Positions 34,876-43,687 are shown, counted from the stretch's first letter. The stretch is 64,000 bases of DNA from Cerasicoccus maritimus (GCA_031296935.1 JAVDPD010000004.1:186001-250000); one strand, 5' to 3'. Translations and numbers: made by a program. Notes: generated from the letters alone by a model not told the origin.

Positions 34876-35715
34876 ATGGAGCCAGCTGCCAGCAGACAAA
34901 CCTACGGCATTCCAACGTCTTTACGCTGGTTGATTGTTTTTGCTGCTTCGCTTTTGGGTGGTTTGGCCGTAAAGGCCTGGATTGAGGACTCTGAGCCAGA
35001 GGAGTTGTTGGGCTTCCTGGCTATTACGTTTCTGCTTTTGTGGCTCGCTTGGTTGGCCTGGGTGCGGGTGCTGGTTACCGAGGATGGCTTAGAGCAGCGC
35101 ACCTTGTTGGGCGCTGGTCAGCGCATTTCCTGGGGTGAGCTAAGCGAGATCCGATTTAACCGCTTGGAAACACGGCTAGAGCTAGTTGGCAGGTGTGGGC
35201 GGGTTAGCGTTTCCATTCTGGCTCATGATCTGTTGGAGGTGATAAAGCGGGCAAAGAAGGAGCGGCCAGATTTGTTCGAGTCTGATCAACGAGAGTTCCG
35301 TCGCCGGGCTGGTCTGGCGCATGTGCTATTGCTGCTGGGCGGAGTCGCGGGGATAATTCTTGGGTTGGTCATGGACTCGACCGAAGTCGAGTGGTGGGAG
35401 CGGGGGATCCTGTGTGTGGGTGGTCTTTTCACGGTGCTATGCGCCGTTATGCCGCGTGAGCGACACCTGTTGGTTGAGCCGGATCGCCTGCGCTTTATCA
35501 GGAGGTCCGCAGAAATCCAGTTGACGCAGGAAGATGTAAGCTCGGTGGCTTTTGTCAGCGTGCCAGTGGGCTTGAACTTGGAGATGCTTTCGCTCCAGCT
35601 GCATCTGGCCAACGGCGAGAAGCGCATGCTGGAGTTTTACGGTGGCGAGCTGTTTTCGCTCTACTGCGCGCTGCGGGCCTGGCAGCTTGCTGCTTTGCCG
35701 CGGAGATCGGATTAG
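34876..35715 (+). CDS. Membrane protein with PH-like domains
   Basis: 279 aa. Two pairs of hydrophobic segments (about 18-35 and 43-62; about 155-172 and 180-195) each followed by a beta-rich segment that starts LVTEDGLEQRTLLGAGQRISWGELSEI (about 70-95) or LLVEPDRLRFIRRSAEIQLTQEDVSSV (about 200-225). This repeat looks like bacterial PH (bPH) domains following a helix pair, so the protein may be an internal duplication. The function is unknown. It starts about 55 nt after trmB. Confidence 0.6.
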   Translation: MEPAASRQTYGIPTSLRWLIVFAASLLGGLAVKAWIEDSEPEELLGFLAITFLLLWLAWLAWVRVLVTEDGLEQRTLLGAGQRISWGELSEIRFNRLETRLELVGRCGRVSVSILAHDLLEVIKRAKKERPDLFESDQREFRRRAGLAHVLLLLGGVAGIILGLVMDSTEVEWWERGILCVGGLFTVLCAVMPRERHLLVEPDRLRFIRRSAEIQLTQEDVSSVAFVSVPVGLNLEMLSLQLHLANGEKRMLEFYGGELFSLYCALRAWQLAALPRRSD

Positions 35716-35730
35716 GCTCGTGCCTGTTCG

Positions 35731-36408
35731 CTATTCCCGGTCGACCTGCTTGAGCTCACCTTTCATGGCAATAGTGCCTGTGGACATCGCGTCTCGTATT
35801 TCCTCGTAAGCCTCGATTTGGATGGCTGGGCGACCGTCGACTTGGGTGAAGGTTTCCGTCGTCGAGGAGCTGAGCTTGTTGACGGCGTTGGCGACGTTCC
35901 AGGTGATGGATTTACCGTCAGGCGAAAGGTAGCCGAGGAAAATGCGCTTCACGCCGTCTTGCTCAACCTCAGTTACGACGCGACCGAACCAGAAATAGGT
36001 GAGGGAGGCGGAAAAGGCGATTTTATCACCGGAGGCGTAGACGCTTTGGTTTTTGAGGACGCGGGTTTTGCCGACAAGGTCCCACTCGTAGGTGGAGCGG
36101 GTTTCCATGAGGGTGAGGGTTTGACCGCGGAGAGTCTGGATATTGTAATAGCCTTCCCAGACGCCAACGTATTGGTTGAGGAATGTTTCGATTTCCTCCT
36201 CGGTGTATTGGCCAAAGCGTTCGTGTGTCTGGAGCTCGCCACTGCTTATTTGGTTTGCCGCCACGAGATCACTCAGGTCGAGCTCGCCGTTGACGGGCAT
36301 CTCGATCTTGCTCAGGTCCGGGCTGCTGGTCTTTTCGGTTTCGGCCCAGAGCGATACAGCCAAGATGCTAAATGTGAACAGGGCAAACAGTGGACGGTGG
36401 AATTTCAT
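35731..36408 (-). CDS. Secreted protein of unknown function
   Basis: 225 aa from ATG 36408, with a signal peptide (about 1-21, ending LWAET). A start upstream at 36507 would add 33 residues without a signal-peptide character. The mature part includes YTEEEIETFLNQYVGVWEGYYNI (about 75-95), then beta-rich segments (TLMETRSTYEWDLVGKTRVLKNQ), suggesting a lipocalin-like or DUF1579-like barrel, a guess. It is divergent from the MazG-like gene. Confidence 0.6.
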   Translation of the reverse strand: MKFHRPLFALFTFSILAVSLWAETEKTSSPDLSKIEMPVNGELDLSDLVAANQISSGELQTHERFGQYTEEEIETFLNQYVGVWEGYYNIQTLRGQTLTLMETRSTYEWDLVGKTRVLKNQSVYASGDKIAFSASLTYFWFGRVVTEVEQDGVKRIFLGYLSPDGKSITWNVANAVNKLSSSTTETFTQVDGRPAIQIEAYEEIRDAMSTGTIAMKGELKQVDRE

Positions 36409-36472
36409 GTGTGCATGATGCCGACACGTTACGTCATTGCAAGTTCCGCAATGAGCCCTTATGCCTAGCGGC

Positions 36473-36838
36473 ATGACAGACAGCACCGCCACCGTTCTGA
36501 ACCTCAAACAGCAGGTGAGCGCCTTTGCCGAAGAGCGCGACTGGCTGCAATTTCACTCGCCCAAAAACATCAGCATGGCGCTGGCGGCGGAGTCTGGTGA
36601 GCTGATGGAGCACTTCTTGTGGACCGAGTCCGAGGCCTCGATGGAGCGCGCGCAGGACCCCAAGCGTCGCATCGACATCGAAGATGAGCTGGCCGATGTG
36701 GTGATTTACGCCTTGGAATTTGCCAACGTGACCGGCATCGACCTGACTGCCGCAATCGAGGCCAAAATGGCCAAAAACGCCACCAAATATCCTGTGGAGA
36801 AAGCCAAAGGGCGCTCCGACAAATACACCGAGCTCTAG
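36473..36838 (+). CDS. MazG-like nucleotide pyrophosphohydrolase
   Basis: 121 aa from ATG 36473 (36461 also possible). Residues about 33-45, AAESGELMEHFLW, and 70-82, ELADVVIYALEFA, form the metal-binding helices of MazG-like all-alpha NTP pyrophosphohydrolases (dCTPase/RS21-C6 type), with three Glu and one Asp ligands present. The start FAEERDWLQFHSPKNISMAL is characteristic. It should hydrolyse non-canonical or excess dNTPs to dNMP and pyrophosphate, a housecleaning role. Confidence 0.88.
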   Translation: MTDSTATVLNLKQQVSAFAEERDWLQFHSPKNISMALAAESGELMEHFLWTESEASMERAQDPKRRIDIEDELADVVIYALEFANVTGIDLTAAIEAKMAKNATKYPVEKAKGRSDKYTEL

Positions 36839-36840
36839 GC

Positions 36841-36935
36841 GAGTGTGTCGCTGCACCCAGGGATTCGCAGCGTGTACAAATGCCAGCCAGGCTGGAACAG
36901 CGGTTCGAGACGATCCGCGCCACCATTTCTGATGC
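36841..36935 (+). repeat. Composite REP-like repeat, copy C (degenerate)
   Basis: Contains TCGCTGCACCCAGGGATT..., a diverged hook and arm, and the TTCGAGACGATCCGCGCCACC segment that is nearly identical to part of copy F (46.41 kb). The palindromic arm is not intact. It begins right after the MazG-like stop. Confidence 0.5.
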
Positions 36936-36983
36936 CCTTACTTTAACCTTTATCCTTGAGACTTTAATCACAACCATGCGGCT

Positions 36984-37460
36984 ATGAAACGCACGAGGTC
37001 TTTCTTCTCGCTAATTTGCCTGGCTATTGTCTTCAGCGCCACCAACGCGCTCCGTGCCGCGCCAACCGTGGAGCTCGCGGCGCGAGAGCAGGCCGATGCT
37101 TGGTTAGCCGTTGTGGACAAGGGCGAATATGGTGAAGCCTGGGCGCGCAGTGCGCCGTTTTTCCGTATCCAGATCTCGCGGGAGGAGTTTGTGAAGGCTC
37201 TGGAGAAAATCCGTGAAGACTTGGGGGCCGTTGAGAAGCGCCAGCTCATGCGTTTGTTTTACACCGTGCGCCTGCCTGGTTCGCCAGATGCGCATTACGT
37301 GATGATCCAGTATAAAACGAAGTTTGCCAACCGGGAGGAGCCCGTGGTGGAGATCATTACGCCGCTGCTGATCAATTCCGATGGCGACCCGGTCCCAGTA
37401 GTAGACGACCCGCTGACGGTCAAGGCGGATTGGCAGGTAGCAGGCTACTATATTCAGTAA
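36984..37460 (+). CDS. Secreted DUF4019-like protein
   Basis: 158 aa with a signal peptide (about 1-25, ending LRA). The mature part, AAREQADAWLAVVDKGEYGEAWARSAPFFR (about 33-62), then EEFVKALEKIREDLG and Y.IQYKTKFANREEPVVEII, matches the DUF4019 pattern of periplasmic proteins with no known function. No catalytic motif is seen. It is preceded by the CTTTAACCTTTATCC-type leader and stands before the HAD gene, on the same strand after about 65 nt. Confidence 0.75.
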   Translation: MKRTRSFFSLICLAIVFSATNALRAAPTVELAAREQADAWLAVVDKGEYGEAWARSAPFFRIQISREEFVKALEKIREDLGAVEKRQLMRLFYTVRLPGSPDAHYVMIQYKTKFANREEPVVEIITPLLINSDGDPVPVVDDPLTVKADWQVAGYYIQ

Positions 37461-37525
37461 GCCGTAAAGGAGTTTGCTAAACACGCAGCATTGGGTATGA
37501 TGGTAGCTGTAAGCAGTAGCCAACC

Positions 37526-38278
37526 ATGTTTTCGGATTGCCAGGCGGTGTTCTTCGACCTCTGCGGCGTTTTGTATGAGGGGGACAGCGTATATCCCGGT
37601 GCAGTGGATGCCGTGCAGGCCGCATTGAGGCAAGGCAAGGTCGTCCGATACGTGACAAATACTGCGACTCGCAGCGAGACCGATATCTGTGACAAGCTTT
37701 TGCGGCTCGGTTTTCCTGTGGAGGATGGGCAGCTCTACGCCGCTCCCCGGGCTGCCCGAGACTATGTGGCCGCGCGCAACCTACGCCCACTGTGCTTGGT
37801 GCACCCGGCCATCTTGGGATACTTTGAGGGCTTGGCCACGGAAGATGAGCCGAATTGCGTGGTCCTTGGCGATGCCCGGGAGGGGCTCCACTATGATGCG
37901 CTCAACCATGCGTTTCGCGTTTGTATGAATGGGGCGCCGCTGATCGGTATAGGCCGCAACAAATACTTCAAGGACGCCGGGCAATTGATGCTCGACGCCG
38001 GGGCGTTTATTGCCGCGCTAGAGTGGGCCACTGGGGTGGAGGCGGTCATTATGGGCAAGCCAAGCGAGGACTTCTTTTTGCAGATCGTGCATTCAACTGG
38101 TCACGAGCCAAAGGACTGTCTGATGATCGGGGACGACGTCAACGGTGACATCGTAGGGGCGGTCAATGCCGGGTTGCAGGGTTGCCTTGTGCGCACCGGT
38201 AAGTACCGATCCAGCGATGATGACACCTTGCCGGTCAGCGCGCGGATCGTTGATTCGATTGCGGATTGCATGAACTAG
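37526..38278 (+). CDS. HAD-IIA phosphatase, HDHD2/LHPP-like
   Basis: 250 aa. The sequence AVFFDLCGVLYEG (motif I), RYVTNTATR (motif II), PLIGIGRNKYFKDAGQLMLDAGAFIAALEWATG (cap), MGKPSEDFF (Lys of motif III) and MIGDDVNGDIVGAVNAG (motif IV) line up well with the human HDHD2/LHPP branch of HAD-IIA. Motif I has Cys where most HAD phosphatases have the second Asp; HDHD2 and LHPP carry Ser there, so the family already tolerates the loss. The substrate is unknown, perhaps a phospho-amino acid or pyrophosphate. Confidence 0.82.
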   Translation: MFSDCQAVFFDLCGVLYEGDSVYPGAVDAVQAALRQGKVVRYVTNTATRSETDICDKLLRLGFPVEDGQLYAAPRAARDYVAARNLRPLCLVHPAILGYFEGLATEDEPNCVVLGDAREGLHYDALNHAFRVCMNGAPLIGIGRNKYFKDAGQLMLDAGAFIAALEWATGVEAVIMGKPSEDFFLQIVHSTGHEPKDCLMIGDDVNGDIVGAVNAGLQGCLVRTGKYRSSDDDTLPVSARIVDSIADCMN

Positions 38279-38336
38279 GCCCGTATCAACCGAATGAATA
38301 AGATGTGCTAATCTGTTCAATCTATGATAAATATTC

Positions 38337-39185
38337 ATGCCTCCGAATGAAGTTGCACGCTCAGCGCCCTTTTACCAACTTGGCCTCGTGACTCCCCAAA
38401 AATTAGCTTACCGTTACTTTGGCGGTGAGGGTAATCCTCCCATTGTCCTGTTGCATGGTCTCCTGGGCTCATCCCGAAACTGGGTGAGCGCCGCGAAGGA
38501 GTTGGTCAAAGATTACGAAGTCTTTGCGCTTGATTTGCGCAATCATGGCGACTCGCCCCACTGCGACTCCATGGATTTCGGTGAGATGGCTGCCGATGTT
38601 CTGCAATTCCTGGAGGAGCACGAGCTGGATCAAGTCTGCCTTTTGGGCCACAGTCTTGGCGGCAAGGTCGCCATGCGCGTAGCGATGGAGTCCCCGGAGA
38701 GCTTGGAGAGCCTGATCATTGTGGACATTGCCCCGCGCGACTACCCGCCCTACCACCAGCGGGATTTCGACGCGATGAACGCCCTGCCACTCGCTGAGTT
38801 GACTAGCCGTAAAGACGCCGATGAGCGCCTGGCTGAGCAGGTGCCCGACTGGGCGCAGCGTCAATTTCTCCTGACCAATCTTGCCCGCGAAGGCGACGCC
38901 TTCAAGTGGAGCATCAATCTGCGCGCACTCACGGCAGCGCGTGATGTGATGCGTGCAAACTCGATTGGCGCGAGTGATGTTTTCAACGGCGCTACGACCT
39001 ACATACTCGGTGGGCAGTCGCGTTTTGTGCTTCCGGAGGATTGGCGCATCATCAACCGCCATTTTCCCAAGGCGCGTATCGAACTAATCGATGAATCTGG
39101 GCACAATCCGCACATCGAAAAGCGAGACCGCTTCCTGGGCGCCATCGAGCGCCACCGTGAAGTGGACTGGGGCAGCATGGTATGA
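38337..39185 (+). CDS. Alpha/beta hydrolase, YbfF/ABHD11-like
   Basis: 282 aa. Oxyanion-hole segment LLHGLLGSSRNW (about 41-52), ALDLRNHGDSP (about 68-78), nucleophile elbow GHSLGGKVAM (Ser at about 104), VDIAPRDYPPYH and the catalytic-His region DESGHNPHIEK (about 258). The layout matches acyl-ester hydrolases such as E. coli YbfF. The substrate is unknown. The stop overlaps a 34-codon gene as ATGA. Confidence 0.85.
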   Translation: MPPNEVARSAPFYQLGLVTPQKLAYRYFGGEGNPPIVLLHGLLGSSRNWVSAAKELVKDYEVFALDLRNHGDSPHCDSMDFGEMAADVLQFLEEHELDQVCLLGHSLGGKVAMRVAMESPESLESLIIVDIAPRDYPPYHQRDFDAMNALPLAELTSRKDADERLAEQVPDWAQRQFLLTNLAREGDAFKWSINLRALTAARDVMRANSIGASDVFNGATTYILGGQSRFVLPEDWRIINRHFPKARIELIDESGHNPHIEKRDRFLGAIERHREVDWGSMV

Positions 39186-39286
39186 GTCGTGACGCCATCA
39201 TCATCTGGGGCGTGGTTGTGCTGGGCGCGATTCTTGTCGGCGTCTGGAAATTCAAGCTGCTCATGGACATCCTCAGCTCGAACTGA
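39182..39286 (+). CDS. 34-residue single-helix membrane peptide
   Basis: ATG 39182 overlaps the hydrolase stop as ATGA; stop TGA at 39284-39286. The short product starts MSRDAI and has one hydrophobic helix (about 6-21, IIIWGVVVLGAILVGVW), then a basic and polar end (KFKLLMDILSSN). The overlap, length and composition suggest a real small protein rather than chance. Function unknown. Confidence 0.5.
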   Translation: MSRDAIIIWGVVVLGAILVGVWKFKLLMDILSSN

Positions 39287-39298
39287 CTCGTCTCAAAT

Positions 39299-39314
39299 TG
39301 TTCCACGTGGAACC
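39299..39314. promoter_or_regulatory. parS-type palindrome 3 (intergenic)
   Basis: TGTTCCACGTGGAACC, 15 of 16 positions identical to the two sites in mnmG, and a parS variant known from Pseudomonas. It is 8.6 kb from the mnmG pair. Confidence 0.75.
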
Positions 39315-39385
39315 CAGCGTGCCGCCCTGGGGTGAGCTTGCCGAATCCCTGGACCCAGAGATTTGCTCTGTGAGAAATGGCTATG
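39310..39385 (+). repeat. Composite REP-like repeat, copy D (degenerate)
   Basis: CTGGGGTGAGCTTGCCGAATCCCTGGACCCAG, then the arm AGATTTGCTCTGTGAGAAATGG. The first part matches, in reverse complement, copy G at 47.72-47.76 kb at most positions; the arm is an imperfect form of ATTTGC..GCAAAT. Confidence 0.6.
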
Positions 39386-39399
39386 CGACCACTCTAAGG

Positions 39400-39545
39400 G
39401 TAGCGGCCAGCGTCCCCGCTGGCCAAGCCTGGAACAGAGAGAAAGATCGAATCGGTCCGCGCTAAACATTGAGAGCAAATATAAGCTTCAGGATAACGCT
39501 TTGCTTCCCGCCTGTATCGTGGCCAGCGGGGACGCTGGCCGCTAC
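39400..39545. repeat. 26-bp perfect inverted repeat with internal hairpins
   Basis: Left arm 39400-39425 and right arm 39520-39545 are exact inverted repeats with core GGCCAGCGTCCCCGCTGGCC, itself a hairpin. The arms are separated by 94 nt. This two-arm design resembles BIME elements. Confidence 0.8.
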
Positions 39546-39592
39546 CTTTATATACATTTGCAATGGACTCCTCGCACGGTCGACTAGCCCAC

Positions 39593-39627
39593 AAAAAAGC
39601 CCCGCTCGCACTAGGCAAGCGGGGCTT
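39593..39627 (-). terminator. Rho-independent terminator of glgP
   Basis: On the minus strand, a G/C-rich stem (AAGCCCCGC / GCGGGGCTT on plus) is followed by a U tract, the complement of AAAAAA at 39593-39598. It lies 22 nt after the glgP stop. Confidence 0.85.
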
Positions 39628-39649
39628 GGAAATGATGCTTAGCCGACGC

Positions 39650-42160
39650 TTATGCGGTGACGGCCTTGAGATCCCAGATCTCCTTGGCGTATTGATTGAT
39701 GGTGCGGTCGCTCGAGAACTTACCGACGCAGGCGGTGTTCATGATCGCCATCTTGGCCCACTTAGCGGTGTCGCGGAAGGCGTCGTCCACGCGCTTTTGG
39801 GCGTCGATGAAGGCCTGGTAGTCAGCGCAGACCAGGAACGGGTCGCCGCCGTCGAGCAGGCTGTTACGGGTCGGAGCCAGTGCGTTGGGATCACCCGGCG
39901 TGAAGAAGTCCGAGGCGAGCCAGTCGAGCGCGGCCTTCAGGTTGCCATTACTGTTGTAGTAATTGTAGGAGTTGTAACCCGAGGCGCGGAGGCGCTCCAC
40001 CTCCTCAACGGTGAGACCGAAGATGAAGATATTGTCGTCGCCCACTTCTTCGCCGATTTCCACGTTGGCGCCGTCGAGCGTGCCAATGGTCAGCGCGCCA
40101 TTGAGGGCGAGCTTCATGTTACCGGTGCCTGAGGCTTCCTTACCAGCGGTGGAAATCTGCTCGGAGAGGTCGGCGGCCGGGATGATCTTCTCGGCCAGCG
40201 ATACGCGGTAGTTCGGCAAGAAGACCACCTTCAGCTTGTCGCCCACGCGCGGGTCATTGTTGACCTTGTCGGCGATTTTGTTGATCGCAAAGATGATTTC
40301 CTTGGCCAGGACGTAGCCCGGAGCAGCCTTGGCGCCGAAGATGATGACGCGTGGCACGAAGTCGCCATCCGGATTTTGCAGGATCTCCTTGTAGCGCGTC
40401 AGGATGTGCAGGAGCTGTAGGTGCTGGCGCTTGTATTCGTGGAGACGCTTGATCTGGATGTCGAACAGGGCGTCGGGGCTGACCTTGACGCCGCAGTCCT
40501 TCTCGATGATTTCAGCGAGGACGACCTTGTTGTCCCGCTTGATCTTCATGAACTTCTCCTGGAACTTCTTGTCGTCGGCGTATTTGGTGAGGCCCTGGAG
40601 CATATCCAAGTCCATCGGCCAGCCATCGCCGATGGTTTCGTCGATAAGGGCGGAGAGTTCCGGGTTGCAGGCCTTCAGGAAGCGACGCGGCGTGATGCCG
40701 TTGGTCTTGTTCTGAATCTTGCCGGGATAGAGGTTGTCGAAGCTGTTGAAGAGGTGAGCCTTGAGCAGCTCGGTGTGCAGCGCGGCAACGCCGTTGACCG
40801 TGTGGCTGCCGATAACCGCCAGGTAGGCCATGCGGATCATCTTGGGCGTGCCTTCTTCAATGATGGAGAGCTCCATCTTCTTCTTGCCGTCGCCGGGCCA
40901 CTTGGCTTCGACTTCGTCTTCGAGGAAGCGGCGGTTGATCTCGTAAATGATCTGCAGGTGGCGCGGCAGGACCTTCTCAAATAGCGGCACGGACCACTTC
41001 TCGAGCGCTTCGGGCAGTAGGGTGTGGTTGGTGTAGGCGAAGCAACCGCGGCAGATTGCCCAGGCGTCGTCCCAGTCGAGCTTTTCTTCGTCGATGAGGA
41101 TGCGCATGAGCTCGGCGACGGCCACGGCGGGGTGGGTGTCGTTGAGCTGGATGGCGGCCTTCTTCGGGAAGTCCTCCCAATCGCTGTTCTTCTTCTTGAA
41201 GCGGCGGATGATGTCGTGCAGGGAGCAGGTGACAAAGAAGTATTGCTGGACGAGGCGCAGCTCCTTGCCGGACTCGGTGGCGTCGTTCGGGTAAAGGACT
41301 TTGCTGATCGTTTCGCTGATCGCCTTTTCGCGGACTGCTTCGGTGTAGCCGCCGCGGTTGAAGGCCTCGAGGTCAAACTCGGTCGAGGCGCGGGATTCCC
41401 ACAAGCGCAGGAAGTTCACGGTCTGCGCGCCGTAGCCGACAATCGGAATATCCCACGGCACACCGACGATTTCCTTGGCGCCAACCCAGGCCGGAGCCCA
41501 GTCCCCCGCGTCGTTGGCCTTGTATTCGACGTGGCCATAAAGCGGCACGCGCACTTCGTATTCCGGGCGCACGATGTGCCACGGATTGCCGTGCTGGAGC
41601 CAGTTGTCCGGGCGCTCATGCTGGCGGCCGTTGATGAACTCCTGGCGGAAGAGGCCAAATTCGTAGTGGATGCCGTAGCCGACTGCCGGGTAATCCAGCG
41701 TGGCAAGGGAGTCCAGGAAGCATGCGGCGAGGCGGCCCAAACCACCATTGCCGAGGCCCATGTCGACTTCGGCGTCGCCGATCTCGCGCAGGTCCATGCC
41801 GAGCTCCTTGAGCGCCTTTTCGGCGATGTCGAACATACCGCAGTTGACGAGGTTGTTCTCCATCAGGCGGCCCATCAGGTATTCCAGCGACAGGTAATAA
41901 ACGCGGCGGGCGTTGGTGTCGTTGTGAACGCCCTGAGTGGCGATGTAGCGCTCGAGGATGCGGTCGTTAAGGGCGTGGCAGGTCGCAAGCCACCAGTCGC
42001 GCGGCGTGGCGGTCTCGGTGTCACGCGCCAGTTCGTGGACGAGGTTTTCCTCAATGCGCTTCTTGAACAACTCCACCGAAGTATCGATGGCGAAAGTTGA
42101 CTTGGCAGCGGCTTTTTTGGCGGCCTTCTTGGTCGCCTTTTTCTTTTTGGTAGCGGGCAT
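39650..42160 (-). CDS. glgP: Glycogen/alpha-glucan phosphorylase with Lys/Ala-rich tail
   Basis: 836 aa from ATG 42160. Releases glucose-1-phosphate from alpha-1,4-glucans. It matches the family throughout: [11 protein letters not shown] (about 80), [15 protein letters not shown] (about 125), and the PLP-lysine region [28 protein letters not shown] (about 660-690). The N-terminus [20 protein letters not shown] is an extra basic tail not found in standard phosphorylases and built of the same Lys/Ala units as the H1-like protein at 235-768. It is a single gene with its own terminator. Confidence 0.95.
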   Translation of the reverse strand: MPATKKKKATKKAAKKAAAKSTFAIDTSVELFKKRIEENLVHELARDTETATPRDWWLATCHALNDRILERYIATQGVHNDTNARRVYYLSLEYLMGRLMENNLVNCGMFDIAEKALKELGMDLREIGDAEVDMGLGNGGLGRLAACFLDSLATLDYPAVGYGIHYEFGLFRQEFINGRQHERPDNWLQHGNPWHIVRPEYEVRVPLYGHVEYKANDAGDWAPAWVGAKEIVGVPWDIPIVGYGAQTVNFLRLWESRASTEFDLEAFNRGGYTEAVREKAISETISKVLYPNDATESGKELRLVQQYFFVTCSLHDIIRRFKKKNSDWEDFPKKAAIQLNDTHPAVAVAELMRILIDEEKLDWDDAWAICRGCFAYTNHTLLPEALEKWSVPLFEKVLPRHLQIIYEINRRFLEDEVEAKWPGDGKKKMELSIIEEGTPKMIRMAYLAVIGSHTVNGVAALHTELLKAHLFNSFDNLYPGKIQNKTNGITPRRFLKACNPELSALIDETIGDGWPMDLDMLQGLTKYADDKKFQEKFMKIKRDNKVVLAEIIEKDCGVKVSPDALFDIQIKRLHEYKRQHLQLLHILTRYKEILQNPDGDFVPRVIIFGAKAAPGYVLAKEIIFAINKIADKVNNDPRVGDKLKVVFLPNYRVSLAEKIIPAADLSEQISTAGKEASGTGNMKLALNGALTIGTLDGANVEIGEEVGDDNIFIFGLTVEEVERLRASGYNSYNYYNSNGNLKAALDWLASDFFTPGDPNALAPTRNSLLDGGDPFLVCADYQAFIDAQKRVDDAFRDTAKWAKMAIMNTACVGKFSSDRTINQYAKEIWDLKAVTA

Positions 42161-42288
42161 AGTTGCTGGTTGGTGGTGGTGAAAAATTAACAACAGGAAC
42201 GTCGTTGAAGCAGGCGTTATGCCGTGATTTTATCCGGACGTCAATTGAACTCAAACGACGGAATGCTGAAAATGATTTATGGTCGGTA

Positions 42289-43125
42289 TTAGGCGGGCTC
42301 CAGCTGGGCTGGAGGCCTCTTAAATAGGGTGAGAAACGCCGCTACCAGGCAAATGGCCCCTGCGATGAGCGAGGGGCGGCGATTGGGAATGACTTGGGCG
42401 TTCTCGACCATGGCTCGGTCGATTAGGCGGATGCCGGCGGAGACGAGCCGTGGGCCGACGAATTCTGCCGAAAGATCGGCGCTCTCTTGCTGATTGAGGC
42501 GTAACTTTTCTTGTACGTCACGCATCTCTCCCTCGAGTTTTTTGAAGTCTCTATGATATTTTTCGGTGCTCCGGTCTGTTTTCATGAGCGCCTTAAGCTT
42601 TGAGAGCACAACTTCCTGTTGCTCGACGAGGTCAACTCTCTTCTGAAACAGCGATTTTCGCTGACCTTCCACTTCTTCAAGGCCTCTCTCGATTTCGGCT
42701 TTGACGCGGAGATTGAGCAACTCCTCGGCATAGAGGTTGGCAATTTGGACGGCATCGTCGATGCGCGGTGATTCGTAGTTAAGGCTAAACACAGTTGTCG
42801 TCGGGTAGATTTCAAGTTTTAGCCCGTCACGAAGGTCGTTCAGTAATTCATCGCTGGTTTCTTGGCGGTGGTAAGAAATACTGTAATGCTCTTTGAGCCA
42901 TCTTTGGGATGTAGATTCAGTGAGCTCGTCACTCGCGACCAATGCGTATATTTCCTTGCGCGTTTCTTTGATCCTGCGGCTCCAGATTTCGTCATCGTTG
43001 GGGCCGAGCATTGAGATGCTATTTTTTTGAGGCCAAATTTGCAATGACACCATTGCTTGGTAAGTGGGCGCCGGCACCCAAAACGCAGCAACGAACAGCC
43101 CTCCGGCGGCGCCGAGGAGGATCAA
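42289..43125 (-). CDS. Wzz-like polysaccharide chain-length/co-polymerase protein
   Basis: 278 aa if it starts at TTG 43125. It has two terminal membrane helices (about 1-16 and 250-265), a short beta segment and coiled-coil stretches (about 140-215). This is the layout of Wzz/GumC-type chain-length proteins without a kinase. Upstream in frame, K..QLKQHPWAL continues the typical pre-helix sequence, but a stop (TAA) intervenes about 18 codons before 43125 and no ATG, GTG or TTG lies between them. So the gene uses a rare start or has lost its 5' end. It stands alone between glgP and the ArsR operon. Confidence 0.6.
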   Translation of the reverse strand: MILLGAAGGLFVAAFWVPAPTYQAMVSLQIWPQKNSISMLGPNDDEIWSRRIKETRKEIYALVASDELTESTSQRWLKEHYSISYHRQETSDELLNDLRDGLKLEIYPTTTVFSLNYESPRIDDAVQIANLYAEELLNLRVKAEIERGLEEVEGQRKSLFQKRVDLVEQQEVVLSKLKALMKTDRSTEKYHRDFKKLEGEMRDVQEKLRLNQQESADLSAEFVGPRLVSAGIRLIDRAMVENAQVIPNRRPSLIAGAICLVAAFLTLFKRPPAQLEPA

Positions 43126-43284
43126 GGCCCAGGGGTGCTGCTTGAGTTGGCGTATTTTTCCCTCGATAGCGTATTAGGAAACGATGAAAGCACATTTGTT
43201 CGCGGAAATTGGTGACGTTCTTGCGCCGATTCGACCGCCCAAGAAATTTGCGAAAATGATTTGCGCGCGGGGCATATTCCGTCG

Positions 43285-43662
43285 ATGGTATATGCAACAA
43301 TGGAAGTCGTCAAAATATACAAGTGCCTCTGCGACGAGCAGCGCCTGCGCATCCTGAACCTCTTGCAGGAAGGGCCGCTGTGCGTGTGCCACATCATGGA
43401 GGTGCTCGATGCTGACCAAGTGAAGATTTCCAAGCAGCTCCGCTACATGAAGGAGCAGGGCATGGTCGAGTGCGAGCGCAAGGCCCAGTGGATGATTTAC
43501 CGCCTCGCCGACGCCGATAACCCGCTGCTCCTCGATAACCTCAAGTGCTTGCAAGACAGCGCCGGTGAGAGCCTCCGCTTTGAGGTCGACTTGGCCAAAC
43601 GCGCCGAGGTCGTGAAGCGCTTTTGCGAGACCTCCCCCGACTACATGGACCAAATTTCCTAA
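43285..43662 (+). CDS. ArsR/SmtB-family metalloregulator
   Basis: 125 aa from ATG 43285 (43300 is also possible). A winged-helix repressor: YKCLCDEQRLRILNLLQEGPLCVCHIMEVLDADQVKISKQLRYMKEQGMVECERKAQWMIY covers helices 1 to 5 and the wing. The CVC motif in CVCHIMEVL (helix 3) is the metal/arsenic-binding signature of the ArsR type. It should repress the downstream Cys-rich peptide and permease genes and be released by a metalloid. It starts 135 nt upstream of and divergent from the Wzz-like gene. Confidence 0.88.
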   Translation: MVYATMEVVKIYKCLCDEQRLRILNLLQEGPLCVCHIMEVLDADQVKISKQLRYMKEQGMVECERKAQWMIYRLADADNPLLLDNLKCLQDSAGESLRFEVDLAKRAEVVKRFCETSPDYMDQIS

Positions 43663-43687
43663 ACCGCCATTTTCCAAAATCACCACT

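Larger units (their letters stand above)
39287..39649. other. Intergenic region rich in palindromes, no gene
   Basis: 363 bases between the 34-codon gene and glgP. It holds a parS-type site (39299-39314), a degenerate composite repeat (39310-39385), a 26-bp inverted repeat (39400-39545) and the glgP terminator (39593-39627). No coding frame is convincing. Confidence 0.7.

Noticed and set aside
41024..42100. A 358-codon plus-strand open frame opposite glgP
   Set aside because: Antisense shadow of glgP; no recognisable motif.
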